Source: Cloacimonetes bacterium UBA3900 (lineage in GTDB: Bacteria; Cloacimonadota; Cloacimonadia; Cloacimonadales; Cloacimonadaceae). From it: a stretch of DNA of 14,033 bases. The translations under genes and the position numbers were made by a program. This document shows positions 13,688 through 14,033 of the stretch, one piece after another (positions within the stretch are counted from its first letter, which is position 1; each line of letters opens with the position of its first letter). Location: contig DGFM01000036.1 in NCBI GenBank assembly GCA_002391675.1, forward strand, positions 1 through 14,033, written 5' to 3'. The notes beneath the pieces are model-generated. The model saw nothing but the letters and a program-made list of their open reading frames with translations. It was not told the DNA's origin and ran no database searches.

Positions 13688-14033
13688 AATGAAGGCTGAA
13701 ATACGTCCGATTATGACCGATGAGGAAGTTGATATTCAGGCCGTTAACTGTTATCTCAGCATCAGGTTAGAGATGGAGGGACGGTGGATGAATCTGCCAT
13801 CAAACAAAACTCGGGCAATAACCGCAAAACCACAAATCAGACTCCCGACCTTGCCGGTTTTTGGCTCCAAACAAAACTATAAATCCATGCTCAAGATTCC
13901 ACTCAGTATGCCCTCAAATCGGGGCTCGTTATGGGCCAAAATATGTTTGCCAAAAACCGATGCTTGAATCAAAGGTTGACTTTTGCCCTGGCTTGCCCCA
14001 CCCCCGGATCTCCTTGGCGCTCGAATGCGTAAC
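13688..14033. other. Right-end region without a recognisable gene
   Basis: About 350 bases to the contig end hold no feature I can assign. A 92-codon frame (13689-13967, +) is open but has no ribosome site and a translation rich in K, P, N and S in its second half, with no known motif. Small repeats occur: CGGTTTTTGGC (13855-13865) and its inverse GCCAAAAACCG (13949-13959), plus a direct repeat CAAACAAAACT at 13801-13811 and 13868-13878. The region is more A/C-rich and loosely built than the operon. It could be a remnant of a dispersed repeat, a degraded element, or intergenic sequence cut by the contig end. Confidence 0.4.

Noticed and set aside
13689..13967. A 92-codon + strand frame as a small protein gene
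   Set aside because: It lacks a ribosome site and any motif, and the second half reads like non-coding sequence. I kept it only as a note within the right-end region.

Overview
This window looks like a metagenome contig from a diderm (Gram-negative) bacterium. It carries Kdo synthesis genes (kdsA, kdsC) and lipopolysaccharide transport genes (lptC, lptA, lptB). LptC has a lipoprotein signal and the LptA/OstA-like protein is long; both traits recall the FCB side of the bacterial tree. A lineage such as Cloacimonadota fits my impression of the gene order, but this is a guess and would need a marker-gene tree. The first 19 bases are the Tn5/Nextera mosaic-end adapter, so the left edge is a library artefact and not a natural boundary.

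Layout: bases 1-19 are adapter, followed by the 3' two thirds of a tRNA-Lys (20-69) and a strong hairpin (144-169). From 223 to 12925 there are twelve same-strand genes, tightly packed or overlapping: metK, kdsA, kdsC, lptC, lptA, lptB, rpoN, lpdA, hpf, hprK, ptsH, ptsI and pgi (thirteen counting metK). A likely internal promoter lies just before lptB and a strong hairpin lies between hpf and hprK. Downstream of pgi is a 240-bp nested inverted repeat with heptamer-repeat ends (12918-13157). It sits where the long operon meets four minus-strand tRNA genes (Gln-CTG, Gln-TTG, Ser-GCT, Ser-TGA, in + strand order). The last ~400 bases hold no gene I can support.

How the genes work together: kdsA and kdsC make Kdo, and the Lpt proteins carry finished LPS to the outer membrane. 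rpoN encodes sigma-54 and hpf a long-form ribosome hibernation factor. hprK, ptsH and ptsI form a PTS phosphorelay in which HPr keeps both His15 (phosphorylated by Enzyme I) and Ser46 (phosphorylated by HprK). No sugar-specific EII gene is present here. pgi links the cluster to glycolysis. The lptB-rpoN-hpf-PTS order resembles the classic proteobacterial rpoN cluster, but with lpdA inserted and hprK where ptsN would be.

I found no convincing new defence or mobile system. The less ordinary points are the heptamer fold-back element, the apparently leaderless lptB promoter, the metal-type KdsA, signal peptides encoded inside gene overlaps, the Gln tRNA duplication and the uninterpretable right end.
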